From NCBI GenBank assembly GCA_027618625.1, contig JAQCER010000232.1, forward strand, positions 1 through 6,254: a stretch of 6,254 nucleotides of DNA, written 5' to 3'. Each line of letters starts with the position of its first letter. Positions within the stretch are counted from its first letter, which is position 1. The notes beneath the pieces are model-generated. The model searched no databases, had not been told where the DNA came from, and saw only the letters and a list, made by a program, of their open reading frames with translations. Origin of the DNA: Verrucomicrobiota bacterium. GTDB taxonomy: Bacteria; Verrucomicrobiota; Verrucomicrobiia; Verrucomicrobiales; DEV007. The position numbers and the translations under genes are program-made. This document shows, in pieces, positions 1-6,254 of this stretch.

Positions 1-2
1 AA

Positions 3-1136
3 TTGGTCAAACAGGCTGAAGACATTCACGTTCTGGTGGTTACCGGGCATCACGTAGTGCTGGACGGTTGGTCGTTTAACGTGCTCGCAGAGGAGTTGAG
101 TGCGCTCTATACGGCTGGATGCAGAGGGGAGCGGTCTGCTTTGCCCATCGCGAAGCAGTTCGAGGAATATTCACTGGAGGTTGCCAGTCGGGATCGCGGT
201 TCCAGACATGAAAAGGAAAAAGCATTCTGGCTGGAGCAGTTTTCTGATATGCCCGATCCAATTGAGCTTCCTCTGGATCGACCCTATCCGGTTGATCGCA
301 CTTATCGCGGGGGGAGCGTGGAGCATCGCATCGATGTAGAGACCTACAATGCGATCAAGAAAGCCGGTGCAAAGAACGGATGCACTTTGTACTCGACGTT
401 GGGTGCCGTCTTTAAGGTGCTGATGCATCGATTGACTGGCCAGAACGATGTCGTCGTCGGAATCCCAACGGCGGGTCAAAACGATGGCGAGAACACCGCG
501 CATCTCGTAGGACACTGCGTCCATTTTCTGCCTTTGCGCAGTAGGCTGGATGCAGGTGCGACGTTCACCGACTTTCTGAAATCGACCCGGCAGACGATTC
601 TGAATGCCACTGACAACCGTGGCTTTACCTATGGCGAACTGATTCAGTGTCTCGATATCGAACGTGACCAGAGACGCATGCCATTGCTCGAAGTCGCCTT
701 CAATGTTGAGCGGATGGACTACTTTGGCGAATGGGAGGGCTTGAAGTGCCGGTTTGAGCCCAATGGAAAAGCATTCGTTCACTACACAATGTTCATGAAC
801 GTCGTGGAGTCGGCCGAAGGGCTTAGGATCGATGTCGACTACAATCAGGACGTGCTCAACGAGTCGACTGTCCTGCGGTGGGTGAACCTGTTTGAGCAGC
901 TCATCCGCGCGATCATCGCTGATCCATCGACGCCAGTTGCAGACCTTGAATGGATGGATGCAGCCGCGATCGCCGAAGTGGTTTCCCGGTTCAATGCTCA
1001 CGAATGCGGCGCGGCACCAGAGGATTGCATACACGAGTTATTCGAACAGCAGGCCGCATTGACTCCCGATCGTGAGGCACTGGTTTATGGGTCTGGATCA
1101 GTCACTTACGTCACCTATGCCGAGCTTGACCGGTAG
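3..1136 (+). CDS. NRPS terminal module, 5' part: condensation domain (partial) and start of adenylation domain, ended by in-frame TAG
   Basis: This is the front of a non-ribosomal peptide synthetase module. The frame enters from the left edge, so the first roughly 130-140 residues of the condensation (C) domain, and any earlier modules, are missing. The first codon shown is not a true start. Seen directly: the catalytic C motif HHVVLDGWS (residues 16-24, second His being the catalytic base), the AFWLEQF segment (74-80), VVGIPTAGQ (151-159) and the GHCVHFLPLR core (170-179). The C domain ends near residue 320. The adenylation (A) domain starts near 340 with the usual IHELFEQQAALTPDREAL block and an A1 core VTYAEL preceded by an extra VTY. 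The frame then hits TAG at codon 378. C domains join the upstream peptidyl chain to the amino acid on this module's carrier. The downstream frame at 1266 is in the same phase and continues the same A domain, so this is one interrupted gene. Family identity is certain; whether the stop is real is open. Confidence 0.93.
   Translation: MVKQAEDIHVLVVTGHHVVLDGWSFNVLAEELSALYTAGCRGERSALPIAKQFEEYSLEVASRDRGSRHEKEKAFWLEQFSDMPDPIELPLDRPYPVDRTYRGGSVEHRIDVETYNAIKKAGAKNGCTLYSTLGAVFKVLMHRLTGQNDVVVGIPTAGQNDGENTAHLVGHCVHFLPLRSRLDAGATFTDFLKSTRQTILNATDNRGFTYGELIQCLDIERDQRRMPLLEVAFNVERMDYFGEWEGLKCRFEPNGKAFVHYTMFMNVVESAEGLRIDVDYNQDVLNESTVLRWVNLFEQLIRAIIADPSTPVADLEWMDAAAIAEVVSRFNAHECGAAPEDCIHELFEQQAALTPDREALVYGSGSVTYVTYAELDR
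1101..1118 (+). repeat. Imperfect 9-bp tandem duplication (VTY-VTY) in the A1 core
   Basis: GTCACTTAC is followed at once by GTCACCTAT; both encode Val-Thr-Tyr. A-domain A1 cores normally have one L/V-T-Y before x-E-L, and the distance from the preceding ALVYGSGS strand fits the first copy, so three residues seem to have been inserted. The two copies differ at two third-codon positions, so the duplication is not brand-new. It lies 15 bases before the in-frame TAG. Confidence 0.6.
1134..1136 (+). other. In-frame TAG interrupting the NRPS adenylation domain
   Basis: Reading straight through this TAG joins AELDR to ADGIADCL with no frame change, exactly the spacing of A-domain A1-A2 regions (LTYxEL-x-x-RADxLA style). 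Family members usually carry Arg, Gln, Lys or Glu here, so one base change from CAG, AAG or GAG explains it. The 43 codons from the TAG to 1266 are open and A-domain-like. The three other stop codons in the window that end genes are TGA, and no other in-frame TAG occurs in about 1,900 codons, so reassignment of TAG is unlikely. Candidate explanations are a real nonsense mutation, a sequencing or assembly error, or suppression. The sequence alone cannot decide. Confidence 0.9.
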
Positions 1137-1265
1137 GCAGATGGCATCGCTGACTGCCTGGTAGCAAACGGTGTCCGGAAGGGGAGTCTGGTCGCAGTTC
1201 TCAGTGAGCGCTGTCCCGAACTTGTCGCTGCTCTGATTGGAACGCTCAAGGCGGGCGGGGCATAC

Positions 1266-3650
1266 GTGCCTATTGATCCTGGCTACCCACAAGATCGGAT
1301 CGACTACATGCTCGAAGATACGCAAGCCCCGGTGATCATCACACAGCGAGCGCTTGTGGATCGGCTGTCGGTTGATGCCCAGACCAATAAGGTGATCGTC
1401 TTGCTGGATGAGCCTATGCCAGATGCTGGCACCCGTTCGATCGATTCAGATCTGTGCAAAGAGAACACGGCGTATGTGATTTACACATCTGGATCGACTG
1501 GTAAGCCGAAGGGTACCGTTGTTCCTCATCGCGGTGTCACTCGTCTTGTGCGCAATACGGACTATGTGGACTTCAATGCTGAACAGACGTTTCTGATGGC
1601 CGCCCCCGTTTCATTCGATGCCTCTACCTTTGAGATCTGGGGGCCTTTGCTCAATGGTGGGCGACTGGCGATTCTGCCACCCGGGACTCCAAGTCTTCAA
1701 GACATTGGTGATGCCGTGAAGAAGTTCAACGTCACTACCCTCTGGCTTACCGCAGGACTGTTTCAACTGATGGTTGATGAGCGCTTGCGGGACATTGCGG
1801 GCGTGCAGCAATTGCTTGCTGGCGGAGATGTGCTGCCGAAAGAACACGTGCGGAGAGCGCTTGCGGCGATGAAGCCTGGCGCAAAGTTGGTGAATGGTTA
1901 CGGACCAACGGAGAGTACGACGTTTACCACTTGTCACACCATCAAGGTTGAAGATCTGGAGCTTGCGACCTTGCCAATCGGTCGCCCCATCCCTCACACG
2001 CAGGTCTATGTTCTGGATCCGAATATGCACCCTGTTCCGACAGGTGTTCTGGGCCAATTGTTTATTGGTGGAGAGGGACTTGCGACTGGATATCACAATC
2101 GTCCGGAGCTTACTGCCGAGCGTTTTGTGCGCAACCCATTCTCCGCAGATCCGGGTGGGAAACTTTATGCCAGTGGTGACGTCTGCCGCTGGTTGCCAAA
2201 TGGAACGATCGAGTTCTTTGGCCGGGGAGATTCCCAGGTGAAGATCCGTGGATTCCGTATCGAACCCGGTGAGATCGAGAGCGTGATCTGTGCGCTGCCA
2301 GAGGTGAGCCAAGCGGTGGTAACCGTGGTTGGAGACACGGCCAGCGATAAATTTCTTGCCGCCTACGTGAGCCCGACTGCCGGTAGTGCGATTTCCATAG
2401 AGGCACTGCGCGATCACGTTACCGATCAGTTGCCATCCTACATGCTGCCATCCTCATTTATCGTGCTCGATCAGTTGCCGGTGACTGCAAATGGCAAGGT
2501 AGACTATCGTGCTCTTCCTGCACCTGGGCATCAATCAGCCAGCAGTGAAGTCGAACACATTGAGCCACGCAATGAGACGGAACGCCAACTTGCTGTGCTC
2601 TGGTGCGATGTGCTGGAGCTCGATCATGCTGGAGTGACAGACGACTTCTTTGCGATCGGCGGGCACTCGCTGAAGGGGTTGCAATTGTTCACAAAGATTC
2701 AGAATACCTTTGGCGTAAGTCTGCCCCTGGCCACGCTGTTCAAAGCGCCGACCATTGAGAAGCTGGCGATCGTCATTGGTGAGGACTCGACATCATCAAC
2801 AACGAGTTTTCCCGATACCGTTGCCGCGTTGCGCAGGTCGGGACACAAGACGCCGATTTTCAGTGTTCATGGCGGCGATGGTGGTGTCCTCTTCTATAAG
2901 AACTTTTGTGATCTACTGGATGAGGATCGCCCGTTCTACGTCATTGAGGCACCGATGCTTCTCGATCCGCACCGTCTCACGGCTGAAGAATCGGTGGAGG
3001 CGACTGCCACTCTCTACATTGAGCAATTGAAAACGGTGAGACCGACCGGGCCGTATATTCTCGGAGGCTTCTCATTCGGTGGTGTCGTTGCCTATGAGAT
3101 CGCACAGCAACTTCGGATCGCTGGTGACGAGGTCGAACTGTTAGTGTTATTTGACACTCCGAATCCTGCCCGCGAGAGCGAGTTTAGGAACAGCTTGTGG
3201 GGGCGGGTCGCTGCAAACTGGCAACAGAACGACAACGCCGGTGTATTGAAAAAGCTGAAGGGACTCGGCGAACGCATAGGCACTGGCATGGTGAACAAAG
3301 CGCAGCATCACGCCCAGTTGAAGGCTACCCGCCGTGCAGTCGAGAGCAGTGGCACTCTGGATCAAACGCAGAGGCTGATTCACATTCGAGAATGCCACGA
3401 TGCGCTGGCGCGGCGGTATGTGCCCAAGGCTTATGACGGCGCCATGTTACTCATGCGGGCCGACAATGTCGCTGACGGTTTCAGCTTCAATCGCGAGATG
3501 GGCTGGGATGGGCTGGTTGATGAATTGCGAATTGTCGATATCCCCGGTGATCATGAGCGCATCTTCGACGAACCTCATACCCCTGAGCTGGCCGCGAAAT
3601 TCCAATTTGAGCTGGATCGCCTGGAGCAGACTGGCGCCCTGGTAACTTGA
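1266..3650 (+). CDS. NRPS terminal module, 3' part: adenylation, peptidyl carrier and thioesterase domains
   Basis: This continues the interrupted NRPS in the same frame. Position 1266 is only the first GTG after the TAG. It lies inside the A2 core (KAGGAYVPIDP), so it is almost certainly not a natural start; homology runs back to 1137. Residues counted from 1266: A3 YTSGSTGKPKG (73-83), A4 FDAS (117-120), A5 NGYGPTEST (210-218), A7/A8 SGD...GRGDSQVKIRG, and A10 NGKVDYR with catalytic Lys411. Specificity positions are D118, A119, F122, W160, L184, G186, G211, T219, F220, K411, a valine-like code. The peptidyl carrier (about 432-503) has FFAIGGHSLK with the phosphopantetheine Ser468. The type I thioesterase (about 528-785) has GFSFG with Ser603, Asp630 (LFDTP) and His763 (PGDH), a complete triad whose Ser-Asp spacing of 27 fits the family. 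The module activates an aliphatic amino acid and releases the product by hydrolysis or cyclisation. It ends with TGA followed directly by TAA. No further cluster gene follows on this strand. Confidence 0.93.
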   Translation: MPIDPGYPQDRIDYMLEDTQAPVIITQRALVDRLSVDAQTNKVIVLLDEPMPDAGTRSIDSDLCKENTAYVIYTSGSTGKPKGTVVPHRGVTRLVRNTDYVDFNAEQTFLMAAPVSFDASTFEIWGPLLNGGRLAILPPGTPSLQDIGDAVKKFNVTTLWLTAGLFQLMVDERLRDIAGVQQLLAGGDVLPKEHVRRALAAMKPGAKLVNGYGPTESTTFTTCHTIKVEDLELATLPIGRPIPHTQVYVLDPNMHPVPTGVLGQLFIGGEGLATGYHNRPELTAERFVRNPFSADPGGKLYASGDVCRWLPNGTIEFFGRGDSQVKIRGFRIEPGEIESVICALPEVSQAVVTVVGDTASDKFLAAYVSPTAGSAISIEALRDHVTDQLPSYMLPSSFIVLDQLPVTANGKVDYRALPAPGHQSASSEVEHIEPRNETERQLAVLWCDVLELDHAGVTDDFFAIGGHSLKGLQLFTKIQNTFGVSLPLATLFKAPTIEKLAIVIGEDSTSSTTSFPDTVAALRRSGHKTPIFSVHGGDGGVLFYKNFCDLLDEDRPFYVIEAPMLLDPHRLTAEESVEATATLYIEQLKTVRPTGPYILGGFSFGGVVAYEIAQQLRIAGDEVELLVLFDTPNPARESEFRNSLWGRVAANWQQNDNAGVLKKLKGLGERIGTGMVNKAQHHAQLKATRRAVESSGTLDQTQRLIHIRECHDALARRYVPKAYDGAMLLMRADNVADGFSFNREMGWDGLVDELRIVDIPGDHERIFDEPHTPELAAKFQFELDRLEQTGALVT

Positions 3651-3658
3651 TAACTTGA
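3643..3658 (+). repeat. 8-bp tandem repeat TAACTTGA x2 over the NRPS stop
   Basis: TAACTTGA occurs twice back to back. The first copy supplies the end of the NRPS (GTA ACT TGA); the second puts an in-frame TAA directly behind the TGA, giving a tandem stop. The repeat fills most of the short space between the convergent NRPS and epimerase genes. It looks like a small slippage duplication. No hairpin followed by a T-run is present here, so I do not call a terminator. Confidence 0.6.
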
Positions 3659-3660
3659 GC

Positions 3661-4599
3661 TCAGTCCGCGAGAAGCGTGCCCAAGCCTTCGGCAAATGGC
3701 GTGGCTGGCGCAAACTTCAGTGCTGATTGGATTGCCGTCGGATCACCGAGTGAGTGCTTGATGTCGCCAGCTCGTTCCGGGTGGTGCTCCGGCTTGGGCG
3801 CGCCCGGGAAGCGTCTATCGAGAACTGCGATCAGATCGAGCAGCGAGGTCGACTCTCCAGTGCAGCAGTTGAAGGTGCCATAGATTGGCGTTTCGGAAGT
3901 GGCTGCCAGAGCATTTGCCATGGCCACATCGCCCACGTAGACGAAGTCGCGGCTTTGGGTGCCGTCGCCGTAGATGGTGACGGGCTGGCCGACACGGAAG
4001 CGGTCACTGAAAATGCTCACGACACCGGAATACGGTGATGCTGGATCCTGCCTTGGTCCGTAGACGTTGAAGTAGCGGAAGCAGACGGTTTCGATGCCAT
4101 AGGAAGCCCGGTAGCCTTCCAGCAATTGCTCGGAGATGCGCTTTGCATAGCCATATTGGCTGACGGGAATCGTTGGCGCGGATTCGGCAAGTGGAAGTTC
4201 CGCACACTCACCGTAGACAGCCGCTGACGATGCGAAGACGATGCGAGGCACCTGGTGACGTCGGGCAGCTTCACAAACCTCGTGTGTAGCCTGGACATTG
4301 AGCCGGTAGTTCAGGCCTGGTTCAGTTTCCCCTCGAGGCACACTCACCAGCGCCGCGAGATGAATGATGGTATCGGGATGATACCTCTCGACGATGGAAG
4401 CGACCGCACCTGGAGCAGAAACATCCTGCTTCTCAAAGTTAAAGCGTGACTCCTCTAGAATGCCGGAAAGATTTTCCTGCGTGCCTGTCGAAAGGTCATC
4501 GACGCCGAGAACGTGATGCCCATCCGCGACGAGTCTGTCGACCGTGTGGCTACCGATGAAGCCGGCTGCGCCGGTGACTAGGACACGCTTTCCAGCCAT
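3661..4599 (-). CDS. NAD-dependent nucleotide-sugar epimerase (extended SDR, GalE/WbpP-like)
   Basis: A complete 312-residue extended short-chain dehydrogenase/reductase. Seen directly: the Rossmann motif TGAAGFIGS (9-17), acidic residues D34-D35 of VDDLSTG that would bind the NAD ribose, HLAA (80-83), SSAAVYG with the catalytic Ser at 124/125, the catalytic pair Tyr149-x-x-x-Lys153 (YGYAK), FRYFNVYGPRQDP (174-186) for UDP-sugar binding, and GDGTQSRDFVYVGDV (211-225). The C-terminal ERAGDIKHSLGD segment is of the kind seen in UDP-GlcNAc/UDP-glucose 4-epimerases such as WbpP. Length is normal for the family (about 310-345). The expected cytosolic role is C4 epimerisation of a UDP-sugar, feeding surface polysaccharide or glycan synthesis; exact substrate is inferred, and a related dehydratase or decarboxylase is less likely. 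ATG at 4599 is chosen because the Rossmann motif follows within nine residues. It starts ten bases after the RpiB-GlyA stop, with no clear Shine-Dalgarno, suggesting one transcript and possibly coupled translation. Confidence 0.9.
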   Translation of the reverse strand: MAGKRVLVTGAAGFIGSHTVDRLVADGHHVLGVDDLSTGTQENLSGILEESRFNFEKQDVSAPGAVASIVERYHPDTIIHLAALVSVPRGETEPGLNYRLNVQATHEVCEAARRHQVPRIVFASSAAVYGECAELPLAESAPTIPVSQYGYAKRISEQLLEGYRASYGIETVCFRYFNVYGPRQDPASPYSGVVSIFSDRFRVGQPVTIYGDGTQSRDFVYVGDVAMANALAATSETPIYGTFNCCTGESTSLLDLIAVLDRRFPGAPKPEHHPERAGDIKHSLGDPTAIQSALKFAPATPFAEGLGTLLAD

Positions 4600-4600
4600 G

Positions 4601-4620
4601 AGGCAACGATCAAGGCAACG
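4601..4620. repeat. 8-bp direct repeat AGGCAACG x2 at the glyA-epimerase junction
   Basis: AGGCAACG occurs at 4601-4608 and again at 4613-4620, four bases apart. One copy is in the last codons of the RpiB-GlyA gene, the other in the gap before the epimerase ATG. On the minus strand the copies read CGTTGCCT, so neither supplies an AGGAGG-type ribosome-binding site. It is probably a small local duplication; no function is evident. Confidence 0.5.
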
Positions 4621-6254
4621 GGAACCGTGTATTCATTTCCTCTACCTTCTTGCGGATACTTTCGAGCACGGTACTGTCAGCGCGATGGGTGATGGCTTCG
4701 TGAATCCAATCGCCGATCTGTGCCATCTCAGGTTCCTTCATGCCACGAGTCGTGACCGCCGGGGTTCCTATGCGAATACCTCCACCCTTGAATGGGGATT
4801 CGGTATCGTACGGGATCGAGTTCTTGTTCACGGTGATACCAGCCAGATCCAGGGCTTCCTGGGCGACCTTCCCGCTGATCTTGTTCGGACGCACATCGAC
4901 CAGCATGAGGTGATTGTCCGTGCCTCCCGAGACGAGGCGATAGCGGTGGCCCATGAGACGCTCGGAGAGAGCTTTTGCGTTCTTGGCAACCTGTTTCTGA
5001 TACGTCTTGAACTCAGGTTGGAGCGCTTCTTTCAAGCAAACCGCCTTGGCTGCGATTACGTGCATCAGCGGGCCGCCCTGAACTCCGGGGAATACCGTGC
5101 CATCGATCGACTTGGCATACTCTTCTTTACAAAGGATCAGGCCGCCACGCGGGCCACGCAGGCTCTTGTGAGTGGTAGTGGTCACGAAGTCAGCATGCCC
5201 AACCGGGGAGGGGTGGACTCCTGCTGCAACGAGTCCGGCGATGTGCGCCATGTCGACGAAGAGGTAGGCTCCGACGCTTTTTGCGATCGCTGCCATGCGC
5301 TCGAAATCGATCACCCTTGGATAAGCGGACGCGCCGGCAGTGATCATTCGAGGCTTCACTGCCTCCGCCTGTTTTGCAAGGACGTCGTAGTCGATCTGCT
5401 CAGTGTCTTTGCTGACACCGTAGTGGGTGACTTGGTAAAACTTGCCGGAGAAGTTGGCGGGATGGCCGTGAGTCAAGTGTCCGCCGTGAGAAAGATCCAT
5501 GGTAAGGATGCGATCACCGGGAGTCAGCACACTGAAATAGACGGCAGCATTCGCCTGGGAGCCACTGTGGGGCTGCACGTTCGCATGGTCAGCGCCAAAC
5601 ACTTCCCTGGCGCGATCGATGGCCAGTTGCTCGACGACGTCGACATACTCGCAACCACCGTACCAGCGGCGGCCAGGATAGCCTTCGGCATACTTGTTGG
5701 TAAGCACCGAGCCCTGAGCTTCACGCACTGCAGTGCTGGCAAAGTTTTCCGAGGCGATCAGCTCGATGTTCGAATTCTGGCGTCGGATTTCGTTAGTGAT
5801 GGCGTCCGCAGTTTCAGGATCGGTCGCCGAAAGTGCTGGCATCACATCATTGAGTTTACTGACTCGGCGCGCATGACGGCCTCCGTCGAAGGGCGCGTTG
5901 AGATAGGCGGCGGCGATCGCTTTGGCCTGATCTGGAGTAGTCCCATTGGCGCTGAGGCAGAGGACGTTCGACTGGTTGTGGCGGCGGGTCTGCTCAGCGG
6001 TTTGAGGGTCGAATACGACGGCCGCCTGAATTCGAGAGTAACGATTTGCCGCGATGCTCATGCCGATACCCGTGGTGCAAACCAGAATTCCCACATCGTA
6101 GGATCCGCGAAGAATCCCTACACAGACGTCCCGGGCGTAGTCGGGGTAATCTACAGAATTAGTCGAATGGGTGCCGATATCGTCGACGCTTTGCCCTGCC
6201 TCGCGAAGATACGCTGCGACTGCCTGTTTGAGTTCCATGCCGCCGTGATCCGCG
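4610..6254 (-). CDS. glyA: Fused ribose-5-phosphate isomerase B / serine hydroxymethyltransferase (RpiB-GlyA), 5' partial
   Basis: One uninterrupted frame holds two enzymes. It runs off the right edge: the codons before the ATG at 6238 read A-D-H-G-G, continuing into MELK, which matches the RpiB S-D-H-A-G-x-x-L-K motif, so that ATG is internal and only a few N-terminal residues are missing. Residues counted from that Met: RpiB about 1-135, with catalytic Cys54 in [21 protein letters not shown] with His87, and GGRHARR (119-125). GlyA spans about 142-542, with [15 protein letters not shown] (Glu185), HGGHLTHG (PLP-stacking His254), VDMAH (Asp329), TTTTHKS with the PLP Lys358, and IRIGTPA with Arg489. 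The GlyA half is full length and every key residue is present. RpiB interconverts ribose-5-P and ribulose-5-P; GlyA converts serine and tetrahydrofolate to glycine and methylene-THF, in the cytosol. There is almost no linker between halves. The GlyA call is near certain; RpiB activity is likely but its loop has one odd residue. The stop is TGA, ten bases before the epimerase start. Confidence 0.95.
   Translation of the reverse strand, partial: ADHGGMELKQAVAAYLREAGQSVDDIGTHSTNSVDYPDYARDVCVGILRGSYDVGILVCTTGIGMSIAANRYSRIQAAVVFDPQTAEQTRRHNQSNVLCLSANGTTPDQAKAIAAAYLNAPFDGGRHARRVSKLNDVMPALSATDPETADAITNEIRRQNSNIELIASENFASTAVREAQGSVLTNKYAEGYPGRRWYGGCEYVDVVEQLAIDRAREVFGADHANVQPHSGSQANAAVYFSVLTPGDRILTMDLSHGGHLTHGHPANFSGKFYQVTHYGVSKDTEQIDYDVLAKQAEAVKPRMITAGASAYPRVIDFERMAAIAKSVGAYLFVDMAHIAGLVAAGVHPSPVGHADFVTTTTHKSLRGPRGGLILCKEEYAKSIDGTVFPGVQGGPLMHVIAAKAVCLKEALQPEFKTYQKQVAKNAKALSERLMGHRYRLVSGGTDNHLMLVDVRPNKISGKVAQEALDLAGITVNKNSIPYDTESPFKGGGIRIGTPAVTTRGMKEPEMAQIGDWIHEAITHRADSTVLESIRKKVEEMNTRFPLP

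Noticed and set aside
171..1034. Long open frame on the minus strand opposite the C domain (287 codons)
   Set aside because: It is fully antisense to a clear NRPS C domain, shows no recognisable motif, and has no sensible gene context; such frames are common opposite codon-biased genes.
1134..1136. TAG reassigned to an amino acid genome-wide, or pyrrolysine
   Set aside because: Only one in-frame TAG in roughly 1,900 codons, and no reason for pyrrolysine in an A domain. The other genes end in TGA, which is too few to prove anything, but nothing supports recoding.
1266..1268. GTG as a genuine start of a separate gene
   Set aside because: It falls inside the A2 core, homology continues upstream to the TAG in the same phase, and there is only a G-rich stretch, not a convincing Shine-Dalgarno. 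A protein from here would lack the start of the A domain.
1611..2417. Long open frame on the minus strand opposite the A domain (268 codons)
   Set aside because: It lies opposite conserved A-domain cores and its translation shows no domain features; treated as a shadow.
3651..3660. Bidirectional terminator between the convergent genes
   Set aside because: TGAGCTCA at 3656-3663 is a short palindrome without a usable stem-loop and T-run; the gap is too small.
3754..4038. Small plus-strand open frames opposite the epimerase
   Set aside because: Antisense to a well-supported epimerase, low-complexity composition, no ribosome-binding site or motif.
6236..6238. ATG at 6238 as the true start of RpiB-GlyA
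   Set aside because: The upstream codons to the window edge remain in frame and encode the conserved Asp-His-Gly-Gly of the RpiB N-terminus, so the gene begins outside the window.

Overview
The window looks bacterial: densely packed genes, about 55% G+C by eye, and no introns, RNA genes, CRISPR arrays or mobile elements that I could see. It has two blocks that converge near position 3655. The organism cannot be fixed from this sequence. A fused RpiB-GlyA protein next to a modular peptide synthetase would fit an environmental, metagenome-type bacterium. My weak guess, from the style of the GlyA sequence only, is Verrucomicrobiota or a neighbouring phylum.

Plus strand, 3-3650: the last module of a non-ribosomal peptide synthetase (NRPS). 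It reads condensation (C, entered part-way through), adenylation (A), peptidyl carrier (PCP) and type I thioesterase (TE). The order C-A-PCP-TE means this module adds the final residue and releases the product. The A-domain pocket residues read D-A-F-W-L-G-G-T-F-K, one conservative change from a classic valine code. The reading frame is intact along its whole length except for one in-frame TAG at 1134-1136, just after the A1 core of the A domain. This is why the gene appears as two open frames in the same phase, 3-1136 and 1266-3650, with the 43 codons between the TAG and 1266 also open and homologous to A domains. The sequence looks like a recent point nonsense mutation or a base-call error, not two genes.

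Minus strand, 6254-3661: two genes reading leftward. The upstream one, whose first residues lie beyond the window edge, is a single frame fusing ribose-5-phosphate isomerase B (RpiB) to serine hydroxymethyltransferase (GlyA). Ten bases after its stop comes a complete extended-SDR nucleotide-sugar epimerase of the GalE/WbpP type, probably co-transcribed. The epimerase and the NRPS end tail to tail with ten bases between their stop codons.

Together, the NRPS end marks what is probably one edge of a secondary-metabolite cluster, abutting a central-metabolism (pentose phosphate and one-carbon) and sugar-nucleotide operon. I see no direct functional link between the blocks. No intergenic gap exceeds about ten bases, apart from the 129-base stretch between the two NRPS open frames, which is itself A-domain coding sequence. 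No promoter or terminator could be supported.
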